Source: Microtetraspora glauca
GTDB lineage: Bacteria > Actinomycetota > Actinomycetes > Streptomycetales > Streptomycetaceae
Length of the DNA: 64,000 bases
Reading direction: 5' to 3'
Assembly (NCBI GenBank): GCA_000721275.1
Contig: JOFO01000025.1
Coordinates: 31,843-95,842 of the forward strand
The notes under the pieces are model-generated. The model did no database searches and was not told the DNA's origin. It saw nothing but the letters and a program-made list of their open reading frames with translations. Shown piece by piece: positions 18,136-26,473 of the stretch. The position numbers and the translations under genes were made by a program. Positions within the stretch are counted from its first letter, which is position 1. The number at the start of each line of letters is the position of its first letter.

Positions 18136-18348
18136 TCAGGTCAGCCAGAGCGCCCTGGCCGTCAGCGCGGCGGCGACGAGCAGGACCACCAGCAGCTCCC
18201 ACCACAGCAGCCGCCGGTCACGGCGCCGGTCGCCGCCCGTCAGCTCCGCCGCGTACCGCGCCAGTTCCTCGTCCGCGTCCGCCGCCGGCGCCCGCCGCGG
18301 GTCCCTCTCCGGGCCCGGGCCGCCGGGGTCCGCTGCCGCCGCCGTCAT
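18136..18348 (-). CDS. Small single-span membrane protein (70 aa), last gene of glycan cassette
   Basis: 70 residues; its ATG overlaps the stop of the GT2 gene as ATGA (18345-18348), which supports it as a real gene. About 45 charged, disordered residues (DPRRAPAADADEELARY) lead to one C-terminal TM segment, LLWWELLVVLLVAAALTARAL. The short positive patch RRRDRR before the span puts the N-terminus inside. It could anchor or regulate the glycosyltransferase. No known family is recognised. Confidence 0.7.
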   Translation of the reverse strand: MTAAAADPGGPGPERDPRRAPAADADEELARYAAELTGGDRRRDRRLLWWELLVVLLVAAALTARALWLT

Positions 18349-19838
18349 CGTCCCGCCGCCACCTTCCCGGTCTTCTCCGTCTTGTCCCACGCCAGGTCCG
18401 CGTTCCGCCGCTCCTGCACCCACGCCGCCACCAGGCAGGCCGCGAGCAGCGACCCGTACCCCACCAGGTGGAGCAGGACCGGCGCGCACCACCGCATCCG
18501 CGTCCCGGTGAGCAGCTTCGCGACCCAGGCGAGGGGCAGACTCAGGCCCATCCACGCGTAGACCACGATCATCAGGGGCTGCGGCGAGCCGTCGTCCGTG
18601 AACAGGCCGGCGTCGGCGAGGAGCGGCAGGAAGACGGCGGGCAGCGCCGTGACGACCAGGATGCAGGTGGAGACGAGCCCGGGATAGATCAGCGCCTCCC
18701 GCCAGCAGCGCCGGAACGTGCCGGGGTCCACGACCGCCGCCATCAGGATGATGAGCAGATAGCAGACGAGGTTGACCACCCACAGCCAGTGGAACAGCTG
18801 CCAGGAACGGTCGGAGTCGGTGAAGTACAGGTAGAGCAGCGCCGCCGAACAGACCGTCAGCAGCACGGGCGTGAGGAGCAGCGCGTACCAGATCAGGCCG
18901 AAGAGGACCGAGCCGAGCCGGTGCCCCTGCCGCCGTCGCCAGGGACGGAACCACACGTGCCGGTAGCGGTGCGTCACCTGGAGGTTCCCGCGGGCCCACC
19001 GCAGCCGCTGCTTCCACAGGCCCGCCAGGTCGCCCGGCTCCTCGGCGAGCACGGTCGCGTACCCGTCGAAGACGACCCGGCGGCCGGTCAGCTGCGTCTC
19101 GAAGGTGGTGACGGTGTCCTCGGCCAGCGTGGAGGTGTCGATCCGGCCGCCGATCGCCTCCAGGCTGTCCCGGGAGTGCAGCTGCGCGCCGCCGGCCAGG
19201 CACGCGAGGACGCCGAGCACGTTCTGCGCGCGGCGCGCGGCGGCCTGCGCGGTGATGTACTCGAAGGCGATGTAGCGGGTCAGGTAGTTGCCCTGCTTCC
19301 CGCTGCCCTCCTTGATGTACGCGGTGACGGCGCCGACCCGCGGGTCCGCGAGGTGGCGGGTCATCCGCAGCAGCGCGTCACGGTCGAAGACGACGTCGGC
19401 GTCCATCACCAGCACGGCCTCGGCCCAGTCGTCGGCGAGGACGTGGGCGAGGCCGTGGTTGAGGGTGTGGGCCTTGCCCTGGCCGCCGTCCTCCCGCCGC
19501 AGGTGCACCACCCGCCCGGGGTGGCGGCCCGTCAGCCGCCGCATGACCTCCGGCGTCTCGTCGGTGCTGGCGTCGTCGACGACCACGATCCGCAGCCGGT
19601 CGGCCGGGTAGCGCAGGGCGAGCAGGCCCTCGACGGACGCGGTGAGGACCGGCGCCTCGTTCCAGGCCGGGATGAGGACGGCGGTACGCGGCAGGTGCGG
19701 CGGCCGGTCCTCGTACAGGTGCCGGAAGCGCTGGAGGCCGATCAGCAGGAACTGGACGATCGCGACCACGAGCGGTACGGCGCCGAGGAAGACGAGGACG
19801 GTCGCCACGACGTGCAGGATCTGGTTCAGGACGTCCAC
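18345..19838 (-). CDS. Membrane GT2-family glycosyltransferase (BcsA/NodC-like processive type)
   Basis: 497 residues from GTG 19838 with GGAGGT four bases upstream. An N-terminal TM span is followed by the GT-A domain: VLIPAWNEAPVLTASVEGL, VVDDASTDET (first DD), DADVVF (DxD metal motif), TLAEDTVTTFE (ED base), and QRLRWARGN (the Q-x-x-R-W motif of processive synthases). Several C-terminal TM spans follow. It should polymerise or extend a polysaccharide and move it across the membrane. It overlaps the PHP gene by 13 bases and the small membrane gene by 4. Confidence 0.9.
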   Translation of the reverse strand: MDVLNQILHVVATVLVFLGAVPLVVAIVQFLLIGLQRFRHLYEDRPPHLPRTAVLIPAWNEAPVLTASVEGLLALRYPADRLRIVVVDDASTDETPEVMRRLTGRHPGRVVHLRREDGGQGKAHTLNHGLAHVLADDWAEAVLVMDADVVFDRDALLRMTRHLADPRVGAVTAYIKEGSGKQGNYLTRYIAFEYITAQAAARRAQNVLGVLACLAGGAQLHSRDSLEAIGGRIDTSTLAEDTVTTFETQLTGRRVVFDGYATVLAEEPGDLAGLWKQRLRWARGNLQVTHRYRHVWFRPWRRRQGHRLGSVLFGLIWYALLLTPVLLTVCSAALLYLYFTDSDRSWQLFHWLWVVNLVCYLLIILMAAVVDPGTFRRCWREALIYPGLVSTCILVVTALPAVFLPLLADAGLFTDDGSPQPLMIVVYAWMGLSLPLAWVAKLLTGTRMRWCAPVLLHLVGYGSLLAACLVAAWVQERRNADLAWDKTEKTGKVAAGR

Positions 19839-20674
19839 CGCACCTCCGCCGCCTCCGCCGCCTCTCCCGCCTCTGCGTCCCGCGTCGTGTCGGTGGCGTC
19901 CGTCGCGTCGGTGGCGTCCGTGGCGTCCGTCGCGTCGCCGAGCGCGGGCGCCACCCACCGGAACCGGCCCACCGCCTCCGCCCGGTGGGCGTCGCTGCCC
20001 GCCCCCAGCCGGACCCCGGCCCGCCGCAGCAGCCGGGCGGTGCGGACGGACGGGCACCGCCACTTCTCGTTCAGCTCGACGGTGACGCCCCGCGCGCGGC
20101 AGGCCCGGGCCAGCGGGGCGAGCACGGCCGCGTCGACGGACGCCTCGTCAAGACCCGCCTTCGGCAGCACGCTGAACAGGTGCGCCACGTGCGCGGTCAA
20201 CCCCGCCGGCACCCGCTCCACGGCCCGCGCCGTCGCCCGGACGAGCAGCCGCAGCGCCTCGTCCGGCGCGAGCCGCCCCTCGTCGAGCAGCGCGCGTACG
20301 GTGTCGGGGTGGGCCGGCCCGTCGGGCAGCGGGAACCGGTGGTCGGCCAGCGCCACGTGCTCGACGCCCGTCAGGTCGCCGGGGAGGTCGATGCCGCCCT
20401 CGGTGTCGAGGATCTTGGCCTCCACCCCGCACACCAGCGTCAGCGGCGCGGTGCGGCGGGCCGTGCGGACGGCCTGGACGTAGCCGGGGAGGTAGGTGGT
20501 GTCGGCGCGGACGTGGTCGGTGAGGACGAGCGCGTCGAGTCCGGCGCCGGCGGCGGAGGCGACGACGGCGTCCAGGGTGTCGTGCCCGTCGGAGAAGTCG
20601 GTGTGGGTGTGGAGGTCGGTACGCAGCGGATCGGGCCCCTCCGGGACCGCGCCGTGCGCCGGCGAGCCGGTCAC
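19826..20674 (-). CDS. PHP-domain metal-dependent phosphoesterase
   Basis: 282 residues from GTG 20674, overlapping the ATP-grasp stop as GTGA. PHP motifs: DLHTHTDFSDG near residue 20, LTDH about residue 48, VCGVEAKI, LADHRFP, and the late GAGSDAHR. PHP proteins hydrolyse phosphate esters with a trinuclear metal centre. The C-terminus carries an Asp-Ala-Thr repeat run encoded by a 9-bp-type tandem repeat (19884-19937), which looks disordered and prone to slippage. It sits in the middle of the five-gene cassette, and its substrate is probably a phosphorylated sugar intermediate (inference). Confidence 0.9.
   Translation of the reverse strand: MTGSPAHGAVPEGPDPLRTDLHTHTDFSDGHDTLDAVVASAAGAGLDALVLTDHVRADTTYLPGYVQAVRTARRTAPLTLVCGVEAKILDTEGGIDLPGDLTGVEHVALADHRFPLPDGPAHPDTVRALLDEGRLAPDEALRLLVRATARAVERVPAGLTAHVAHLFSVLPKAGLDEASVDAAVLAPLARACRARGVTVELNEKWRCPSVRTARLLRRAGVRLGAGSDAHRAEAVGRFRWVAPALGDATDATDATDATDATDTTRDAEAGEAAEAAEVRWTS
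19884..19937. repeat. In-frame tandem repeat coding the Asp-Ala-Thr run of the PHP protein
   Basis: About six 9-base units of the type GTCGGTGGC/GTCCGTCGC (plus-strand reading) lie here. They encode DAT units near the PHP C-terminus. Unit length is a multiple of three, so copy changes keep the frame. Confidence 0.7.
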
Positions 20675-21780
20675 GCCGCCGCCTCCCGGGCCCCTTCGGC
20701 GGCGGGCCGGCCGGCCTCCGTCACGTCACCCATGTCGCCGAGCTCACGCGGCGCGAGGACGACGTCCTGCCAGTGCCGGACGACCGCCGTCTCCCGGTGC
20801 GCGATCCGCTCCGGGAGGGTGACGCCGAGCAGCGAGGCCACGGCCCACTTCGGCATGTCCACCCCGCCGGCGACCGTCAGCGAAAGACCGCCCGGGGGAC
20901 GCGGGTTGACCTCCAGGAGCGCCGCCTTCCCCGACCGGTTCTCGCGCAGCTGGACGTTGAGGACGCCGCGCAGCCCCAGGGTGCGGACGGTGTCCTCGGC
21001 GAGCCCGGACAGCTCGGGCAGGTCCAGGACGCGGCCGGCGACGACGATGCCGGAGTCCGTCTTGTCCCGGGCCCGCGGCACGGCGGCCACGACCCGGCCG
21101 CCCGCGTCGGTGAGCACGTCCACGGAGTACTCGGTGCCGGGCAGGAACTCCTGGAGCAGGTACGACCCGTCCTGCGGCAGCCCGGCCACCTCCTCGGCGG
21201 AGCGCACGACGACGATGCCGCGCGAACCGGAACCGCTGCGCGGCTTCGCCACCGCCGGATAGCCGCCCTCGGGTTCCACCGGGCCCGACGCCCCGACGAG
21301 CAGGGTGTCCGGCAGCCGTACCGCGCCCTGGCACGCCTCCGCCAGCCGCCACTTGTCCAGGCACGCCTCCAGCGACTCGGCGGGGGAGACCAGCACCCGC
21401 ACGCCCGCGTCGGCGAAGGTGGCGGCCACGCGGGCGAGCGCCACGAGCTCCACGTCCACGGTCGGCACCAGGACGTCGATGGCGTGGCGCCGGCACAGCC
21501 GCAGCACGGCCTCGGCGAAGCCGGGGGCGTCGCCGGGCGGCAGCAGCATCCGGTAGGCGCGCGGCACGAGGTACAGGCCCGCGCCGTTGGGGTCGAGGTC
21601 GGCGGCGTACCGCTCGGCCGCCCCTTCGAGGCCCCGGAGGAAGCACACGCCGGACGGCCCGCCGGCGCCGGTGACGAGGACCCGCGGCGGTCTGCCGAGC
21701 GGCAGGGAGAGGTCCGGCACCGGGGCGGAGGCGGGGGCGGAGGCGGGGGAGGGGTCAGAGGAGGACGGCGTTGCGTTCAT
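20671..21780 (-). CDS. ATP-grasp ligase (carbamoyl-phosphate-synthase-like)
   Basis: 369 residues from ATG 21780, inside the last 26 bases of the PIG-L gene. The N-terminal pre-ATP-grasp domain begins RVLVTGAGGPSGVCFLRGL. The ATP-grasp core shows GYPAVAKPRSGSGSRGIVVV (nucleotide-binding Lys and Gly-rich loop), LLQEFLPGTEYSVDV, and ALLEVNPRPPGGLSLTV with the Mg-binding E-x-N. It should join a carboxylate to an amine or thiol through an acyl-phosphate. Together with a deacetylase it could remodel an amino sugar. A Pro/Ala-rich tail precedes the N-domain. Confidence 0.88.
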   Translation of the reverse strand: MNATPSSSDPSPASAPASAPVPDLSLPLGRPPRVLVTGAGGPSGVCFLRGLEGAAERYAADLDPNGAGLYLVPRAYRMLLPPGDAPGFAEAVLRLCRRHAIDVLVPTVDVELVALARVAATFADAGVRVLVSPAESLEACLDKWRLAEACQGAVRLPDTLLVGASGPVEPEGGYPAVAKPRSGSGSRGIVVVRSAEEVAGLPQDGSYLLQEFLPGTEYSVDVLTDAGGRVVAAVPRARDKTDSGIVVAGRVLDLPELSGLAEDTVRTLGLRGVLNVQLRENRSGKAALLEVNPRPPGGLSLTVAGGVDMPKWAVASLLGVTLPERIAHRETAVVRHWQDVVLAPRELGDMGDVTEAGRPAAEGAREAAA

Positions 21781-22936
21781 GGACGAGCTCCAGGGGTTCG
21801 GCGTAGCGGGTCTGGGGGAAGCGGCCCCAGTAGCGGGCGGTGGAGCGCAGCAGGTCCTCGTCGAGGTACCAGCGGCTCGCCGCCTGCGAGTGGTGCGCGG
21901 CGATCGCGGCGAGCTTGGCCTCCACGTCGACCTCGCTCAGCTCGATGAACCGGTTCGGCCGGTACGCCACGGTCGCGGAGGGCGACTGGTAGCAGGCGAG
22001 GCGCGCCACCTTGCGGCAGGCCACGAGCGTCGCGCGGTGCACGGCCCGGTGGTCCTGGTGGGTGTCGCTCTCGGAGTGGACGACGACGACGTCCGGCGTC
22101 ACCTCGGCGACGACGCGTTCCACGGCCTCCACGGTGACCCGGTCGTCGGCCATCGACCCGTCGGGCAGGTTCTCCATGACGAGCCGGGCGCCCAGCACCT
22201 CGGCGGCCCGGTGGGCCTCCCGCCGGCGCAGCGCCGGGTCGCCGCCGTTCCCGCCGCCGGACATGGTGAGGATCGTGACGTCCCAGCCGCTGTGCGCGCG
22301 GCGGTGGATGGTGCCGCCGAGGCCGATCTCCACGTCGTCCGGGTGGGCGCCGACCACCAGCATGCGCAGCGAGCCCTGCCCGGAGCCCTCGACGCCGAGC
22401 GGATCGGCCCGCTCCGCGACGGCCCGGGCGACGGCCGCCGCCAGCGCGTCCGGATCGGAGCGCTCGACCAGGTCGGCGGCCTTGCCGCGCAGCGCGGACA
22501 CGGCGAGGCGGGCGGTGGGCGCGTCGTCGGTCACGACGACCGGGATGCCGGAATGCCGGTCCCGCCAGCGCCGGAGGAGCCGGAGGAGCGCTTCATGGCT
22601 TCCGGCCCCGCCGCCGGCCTCGCTGCGGGACTCGCGCCCGGCCCCGCTTTCGGCCTCGGTCTCGGTCTCGGCGAGGCCGGTGTGCCACACGGCCGCGTCC
22701 CAGAACCGTACGGGCGCGGGCGGGGCGGCGCCGACCTCCAGGAAGGCGTCCGTGGAGCGGACGGTGTGGACGGTCGACGCTCCGTGCTCGCGCAGGGCCT
22801 GGGCGATACGTTCGGCGGTCGCCGGGTCCGCTTCGCCGAGGAGGATACGGGCTCCGGCGAGGGGGGCGGCCTCCGCGCCGTCAGGGTCCTGCCCGCTGTC
22901 GACAGGACCGCGTCTTCTTTCGGACATTTCGGACAT
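21755..22936 (-). CDS. PIG-L-family deacetylase with N-terminal pseudo-receiver domain
   Basis: 393 residues from ATG 22936 (a second ATG lies three codons later; neither has a clear ribosome site). Residues about 27-175 follow a response-regulator receiver pattern (ARILLGEADP; PVVVTDDAP) with an acidic insert, but the expected phospho-Asp position reads His (AAVWHTG) and the conserved Lys is Arg. The C-terminal part is a LmbE/PIG-L deacetylase with AHPDD and HSESDTHQDH, the zinc-binding motifs of N-acetylglucosamine deacetylases. It is the first gene of the five-gene cassette. Confidence 0.88.
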   Translation of the reverse strand: MSEMSERRRGPVDSGQDPDGAEAAPLAGARILLGEADPATAERIAQALREHGASTVHTVRSTDAFLEVGAAPPAPVRFWDAAVWHTGLAETETEAESGAGRESRSEAGGGAGSHEALLRLLRRWRDRHSGIPVVVTDDAPTARLAVSALRGKAADLVERSDPDALAAAVARAVAERADPLGVEGSGQGSLRMLVVGAHPDDVEIGLGGTIHRRAHSGWDVTILTMSGGGNGGDPALRRREAHRAAEVLGARLVMENLPDGSMADDRVTVEAVERVVAEVTPDVVVVHSESDTHQDHRAVHRATLVACRKVARLACYQSPSATVAYRPNRFIELSEVDVEAKLAAIAAHHSQAASRWYLDEDLLRSTARYWGRFPQTRYAEPLELVHERNAVLL

Positions 22937-23301
22937 ATAGTGCAGACTACAGTGTGATGTGGATCTCCCCACCGGGACGAAGGGCCCCTCCAGCGGTGGC
23001 CTCCGGTCCGGAACGCCAGTGGCTCTCGTGACCCGTCCGGAGCGCGAGGGCGGCGTCGGGGCGTGGAAACGCGGGCGTCCCTGGGGGAGTCCTCGGGGAA
23101 CGGAGCCGTACTCCGCCGCATCGGGGGCGTGAAACGCGGCCGTCAGACCCCGGCCGGACGCAGTCGCCAGACCTCGGCGCCAGTCCCTGCGCCAGTTCCG
23201 GCGCCGGTAACCCCGGAGATTCCGCTCCCCTGAGGTGCCACTCCGCCGCCGCCCCGCACCACCCTCTTTGCCGCCCCCGCGCCACCGAAAGGTCCCGCCC
23301 C
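22937..23301. promoter_or_regulatory. Divergent intergenic region with a 24-bp imperfect direct repeat
   Basis: This gap separates the PIG-L cassette from the SpoIIE phosphatase gene. Near-identical copies lie at 23056-23079 and 23121-23144, sharing TCGGGGCGTGGAAACGCGG-type sequence with one small gap. They could be regulator sites. No gene is seen here. Confidence 0.4.
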
Positions 23302-25023
23302 ATGGAGCACGCCCCCACCGGACAGGACCCTCGATCGGCCCTCGACCACCAGGCCCTGCGCGAGCTGCTGGCCGCCCAGCGCCACCGCATCGAGACGTAC
23401 GCGCGCACCCACCGCCCGGCGCCGCGCGCCCCCGCCGCCCCGCCCGCCACGGCGCCGGAGCCCGTGCCCGCCCCCGTACAGGACCTCCTTGACGCGCTGC
23501 CCATGGCGGCGCTCCTCGTCGCACCCCAGACGGACGACGGCGGCCGGATCACCGACTTCCTGTACCTCACGCAGAACACCCGGGCCGTCTCGTACGCCCG
23601 CGCCCATGTCCCCGCCGCGTCCGTACCCCGCTGGAGCGGCCCCGTCCGTCTCTTCGACCGCTTCCCCCTCCTCCAGGGCACCGGCCTGCCCCGCATGCTC
23701 GCCGACGCCCACCACGAGCGGGCGCCGCAGGGGCCCGAGATCGTGGAGTGGTTCATCCCCCGCCCCGACGGGCCGCCGGCCCGGATCAGCAACGACGTCG
23801 TCGTGGCCCCCTGCGGCGACCACCTCCTCGTCACCTGGGAACCGGGCCACCCCGTCCGCATGGCCCTCGCCGCCCAGAAACTCGTCCGCACCTGCTGGGC
23901 CGAGTGGAACATCGCCGACGCGACGGTCACCCCCTCGCTGGGCTTCCGGCACGTCCTCGGCCTCGCCCCGCACACACCCGTCCCGGCCGACCTCCTCGAC
24001 CTCGCGGACCTCCTCGCCCCCGCCAGCCTCACCGAGCTCTACCGTCTCCTCTACGACATCTTCTTCCACAAGCGCCGCTCCGAGTGCGCGGTCACGCTCC
24101 CCGGGCCGTACGAACGCGTCATCCGCGTCGTCGCCGAACCGGTCCGTCCCCGCAAAGGGCCCGTCTGGGCGGTCCGCGCCGTCCTCGTCGACATCACGGA
24201 CGACACCCGCCGCCGCGCCCGCGCCGACGCGGCGCGTGCGGAAGCCCGCCGCCAGCGCGCCCGCGCCGAGGCGCTGGCCGACGTCGCGGACGCGCTGCGC
24301 GAGGCCGTCGTCCCCCGCTCGCCGGGCGGACTCGCCTCCTCCGGCATCGACACCGCCGTCGTCTACCGGCCCGACTCCACCCGCTCCGGCGTCGGCGGCG
24401 ACTGGTACAAGGCCCGCCGGCTGCCCGGCGGCCGCCTCCTCCTCGCCCTCGGCGACGCCCGCGGCCACGGCCTCGACGCGGTCACCCTCATGGCCAAACT
24501 CCGGTACGCCCTCGCCGGGCTGGCCTACACCGACGCCCCCGTCGAACAACTCACCCACTGGCTCAACGACATGGCCTGCGACGACGGCGCCGAGTCAACC
24601 GCCACGGCGGTCATCGCCCGCTACCACCCCGAGCGCGGCGTCCTGCGCTGGACCTGCGCCGGCCACCCCCTGCCCGTCCTCCTCCGCGACGGCCGCGCCA
24701 CCCTGCTGCCCGCCCCGCCCGGCGGCCCCGGACTCACCCTCGGCGTCCTGCCCGACGTCCCGTACGCCGCCGCCGAAACCCCCCTCGCCGACGGCGACAT
24801 CGTGCTGCTCTACTCCGACGGCCTCGTCGAACGCCGCGACACCGACCCCGACGAGGACACCGCCCGGCTGCTCACCACCGCCGAGCAGCTCCTGCACACC
24901 CACCCGGCCCTCCATGACCACACCACGCTCCAGTCGTACGCGGACGAGCTGATCGCCCGCCTCGACGGCCCCCACCGCTCCGACGACGTCACCCTCCTCG
25001 CCCTCCGCCGCACGCACGGCTGA
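23302..25023 (+). CDS. PP2C/SpoIIE-type serine phosphatase with N-terminal sensor region
   Basis: 573 residues from ATG 23302. The first 310 residues contain PAS-like or GAF-like sensory sequence (DALPMAALLVAPQTDDGGRITDFLYL; VRVVAEP...VRAVLVDITDD). A coiled Arg/Ala-rich linker (RRRARADAARAEARRQRARAEAL) follows. The C-terminal 240 residues are a SpoIIE phosphatase: GVGGDWYKARRLPGGRLLLALGDARGHGLDA (metal-binding Asp), CAGHPLPVLLRDG, LLYSDGLVERR, and HRSDDVTLLAL. Such proteins dephosphorylate anti-sigma-factor antagonists in Streptomyces stress and development networks. Confidence 0.9.
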   Translation: MEHAPTGQDPRSALDHQALRELLAAQRHRIETYARTHRPAPRAPAAPPATAPEPVPAPVQDLLDALPMAALLVAPQTDDGGRITDFLYLTQNTRAVSYARAHVPAASVPRWSGPVRLFDRFPLLQGTGLPRMLADAHHERAPQGPEIVEWFIPRPDGPPARISNDVVVAPCGDHLLVTWEPGHPVRMALAAQKLVRTCWAEWNIADATVTPSLGFRHVLGLAPHTPVPADLLDLADLLAPASLTELYRLLYDIFFHKRRSECAVTLPGPYERVIRVVAEPVRPRKGPVWAVRAVLVDITDDTRRRARADAARAEARRQRARAEALADVADALREAVVPRSPGGLASSGIDTAVVYRPDSTRSGVGGDWYKARRLPGGRLLLALGDARGHGLDAVTLMAKLRYALAGLAYTDAPVEQLTHWLNDMACDDGAESTATAVIARYHPERGVLRWTCAGHPLPVLLRDGRATLLPAPPGGPGLTLGVLPDVPYAAAETPLADGDIVLLYSDGLVERRDTDPDEDTARLLTTAEQLLHTHPALHDHTTLQSYADELIARLDGPHRSDDVTLLALRRTHG

Positions 25024-25052
25024 CGGCCGAAGGCGCCGATGCGCGTGTGTCC

Positions 25053-25493
25053 TCAGTCGAAGTCGGCGTCGATGCCGCGCGCGGCGAAGATCTCGGCGGC
25101 GTCCGGCACGGCCAGGACGCCGTCCTCGGCGAAGGTGACCTCCCGCAGGTTCGGCAGCAGTGCGAGGTCGTCGAGCGACCGCACGTCGAACAGGTCGTCC
25201 TCGCCGTCCCAGGCGGGAGCGCAGTGCCGGAAGACGTCCGCCCCGGCGTCGAAGCACAGCTCCTCGACGCCGGCCAGCAGCTCGGCCGGTATCTCCAGCG
25301 CCTCGAAATGCGCCCGCGCCTCCGGCAGCACCTCCTCGTGGAGGCCGTTCTCCAGCACGTAGTCAACGGGGTCGTCGATCCCGCGCTCCGCCAGCTTCGC
25401 GGACAGGCTGAAGACCGGCAGGACGGGCGCGGGGCCGTACATGAGCTCCTCGATGACGAGCAGCTTGAGATTGAAGTCGCGGAACTGGCTCAT
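25053..25493 (-). CDS. DUF6892-like cytosolic protein
   Basis: 146 acidic residues, no signal or TM segment. The start MSQFRDFNLKLLVIEELMYG and the leucine-rich end LPNLREVTFAEDGVLAVPDAAEIFAARGI recall proteins annotated DUF6892 (from memory, not checked). Such genes often sit near polymorphic toxin or immunity loci. It is divergent from the Imm10-like gene with 57 bases between starts, so they may share a promoter region. Function is unknown. Confidence 0.65.
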   Translation of the reverse strand: MSQFRDFNLKLLVIEELMYGPAPVLPVFSLSAKLAERGIDDPVDYVLENGLHEEVLPEARAHFEALEIPAELLAGVEELCFDAGADVFRHCAPAWDGEDDLFDVRSLDDLALLPNLREVTFAEDGVLAVPDAAEIFAARGIDADFD

Positions 25494-25550
25494 GGCACAT
25501 GACTACCACGCGGCTACGACAACGCCTGAGCGCGCTGATAGAACACCGCC

Positions 25551-25961
25551 ATGACCTTCCGCTTCACCGCACGCATCGCCTGCACCGAGATCGACCCCGA
25601 GGGCGGCTTCATCGAGGCCGCGCTCGCGGAGGACGAGGACGGCAGCGGCTTCATCCTGATGTTCATGGCGGACGCGGCCGAGCCCGACGCGCAGGAGGCC
25701 GCCCTGGGCATGGACACGCACTGCCTGGTCACCGCCGACCAGGGGACCGCGTACGGCTGCGTGCGCGAGGCCGTGTTGAAGGGCAACGTCCTGCGCATCG
25801 TGCTCGATCCGGAGTCGCTGGAGAGCCTGCGCCTGGACGACGGTGAGATCGAGGCCGTCATCGAGGCACCCGATGAGGACATCGCCGCCTTCCGTCAAGT
25901 CCTCAGGCGCGTGCTCGGGTACGGGCGGGCGGAGGCGGTCCCGGTGCCGCTGGCGGTCTGA
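25551..25961 (+). CDS. Imm10-like immunity-family protein, orphan
   Basis: 136 acidic residues from ATG 25551. The pattern MTFRFTARIACTEIDPEGGFIEAALAEDEDG, followed by FILMFM and paired strands, resembles Imm10 proteins, which protect against polymorphic toxins (from memory). No toxin gene is seen beside it. A -10-like TAGAAC at 25539-25544 lies six bases before the ATG and no ribosome site is visible, so the mRNA may be leaderless. Confidence 0.6.
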   Translation: MTFRFTARIACTEIDPEGGFIEAALAEDEDGSGFILMFMADAAEPDAQEAALGMDTHCLVTADQGTAYGCVREAVLKGNVLRIVLDPESLESLRLDDGEIEAVIEAPDEDIAAFRQVLRRVLGYGRAEAVPVPLAV

Positions 25962-26099
25962 GGGGGAAGAGAAGAGAAGGGGAGGAGGGAGGGAAGGCGG
26001 GTCGCGGTCGAACCGACGCGCCCACTGGGGCCCCTGACCCGCTGCGTATGATCGGCGCTCTGGGCGCCCTGGGCGGCCGGGTGGGGGAGAGGGTGGGAG

Positions 26100-26423
26100 A
26101 TGTACTTCGACGAGAACGAACCGCAGGCCGTTCGGGACGCACGGCTCGCCGCGCAGCGAGTCGGGCAGCGAGCCGCGGCGCGAGAGGCGCGCAGGACCGC
26201 GGTGCTGGACTCCGGGATGGCCCATGTCGGCGCGGCGATCGTGGCGGTCGCCCTGGTGCTCCTCGGCTGGTTCGGCAAGACGGTCGCACTGGCCGCCGTC
26301 GGCGGCGTCTTCGTGTTCTGGTTCTGCGCCGCGCTCGTCTGGACCTACGCCGACGGGGACCACGGCCGGCACGCGCTCCAGCGCGCGTACAACCTCACCT
26401 TCGGGTGGGCCGACGGGCTCTGA
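26100..26423 (+). CDS. Small two-span membrane protein
   Basis: 107 residues from ATG 26100 with GGGTGGGAG upstream. A charged amphipathic N-terminus (residues 1-38, Arg/Ala-rich) leads to two TM segments: VGAAIVAVALVLLGWFG and VALAAVGGVFVFWFCAALVWTYA, separated by a very short turn. The C-terminus (DHGRHALQRAYNLTFGWADGL) is soluble. It is of the size and shape of many unnamed actinobacterial membrane proteins. No function assigned. Confidence 0.75.
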   Translation: MYFDENEPQAVRDARLAAQRVGQRAAAREARRTAVLDSGMAHVGAAIVAVALVLLGWFGKTVALAAVGGVFVFWFCAALVWTYADGDHGRHALQRAYNLTFGWADGL

Positions 26424-26431
26424 CGCCCCGC

Positions 26432-26465
26432 CGCGGCGCGGCAGCCGACCGGCCGCCGCGCCGCG
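26432..26465. terminator. GC-rich hairpin between convergent genes
   Basis: CGCGGCGCGGC at 26432-26442 pairs perfectly with GCCGCGCCGCG at 26455-26465 (11-bp stem, 12-base loop). It lies between convergent stops at 26423 and 26474 and can serve both directions. Confidence 0.65.
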
Positions 26466-26473
26466 ACGGTGGA

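Noticed and set aside
15449-25023. The region around the erythromycin esterase as an antibiotic biosynthesis cluster
   Set aside because: No PKS, NRPS, terpene or RiPP core genes occur anywhere in the window; resistance-like and glycan genes alone do not support it.
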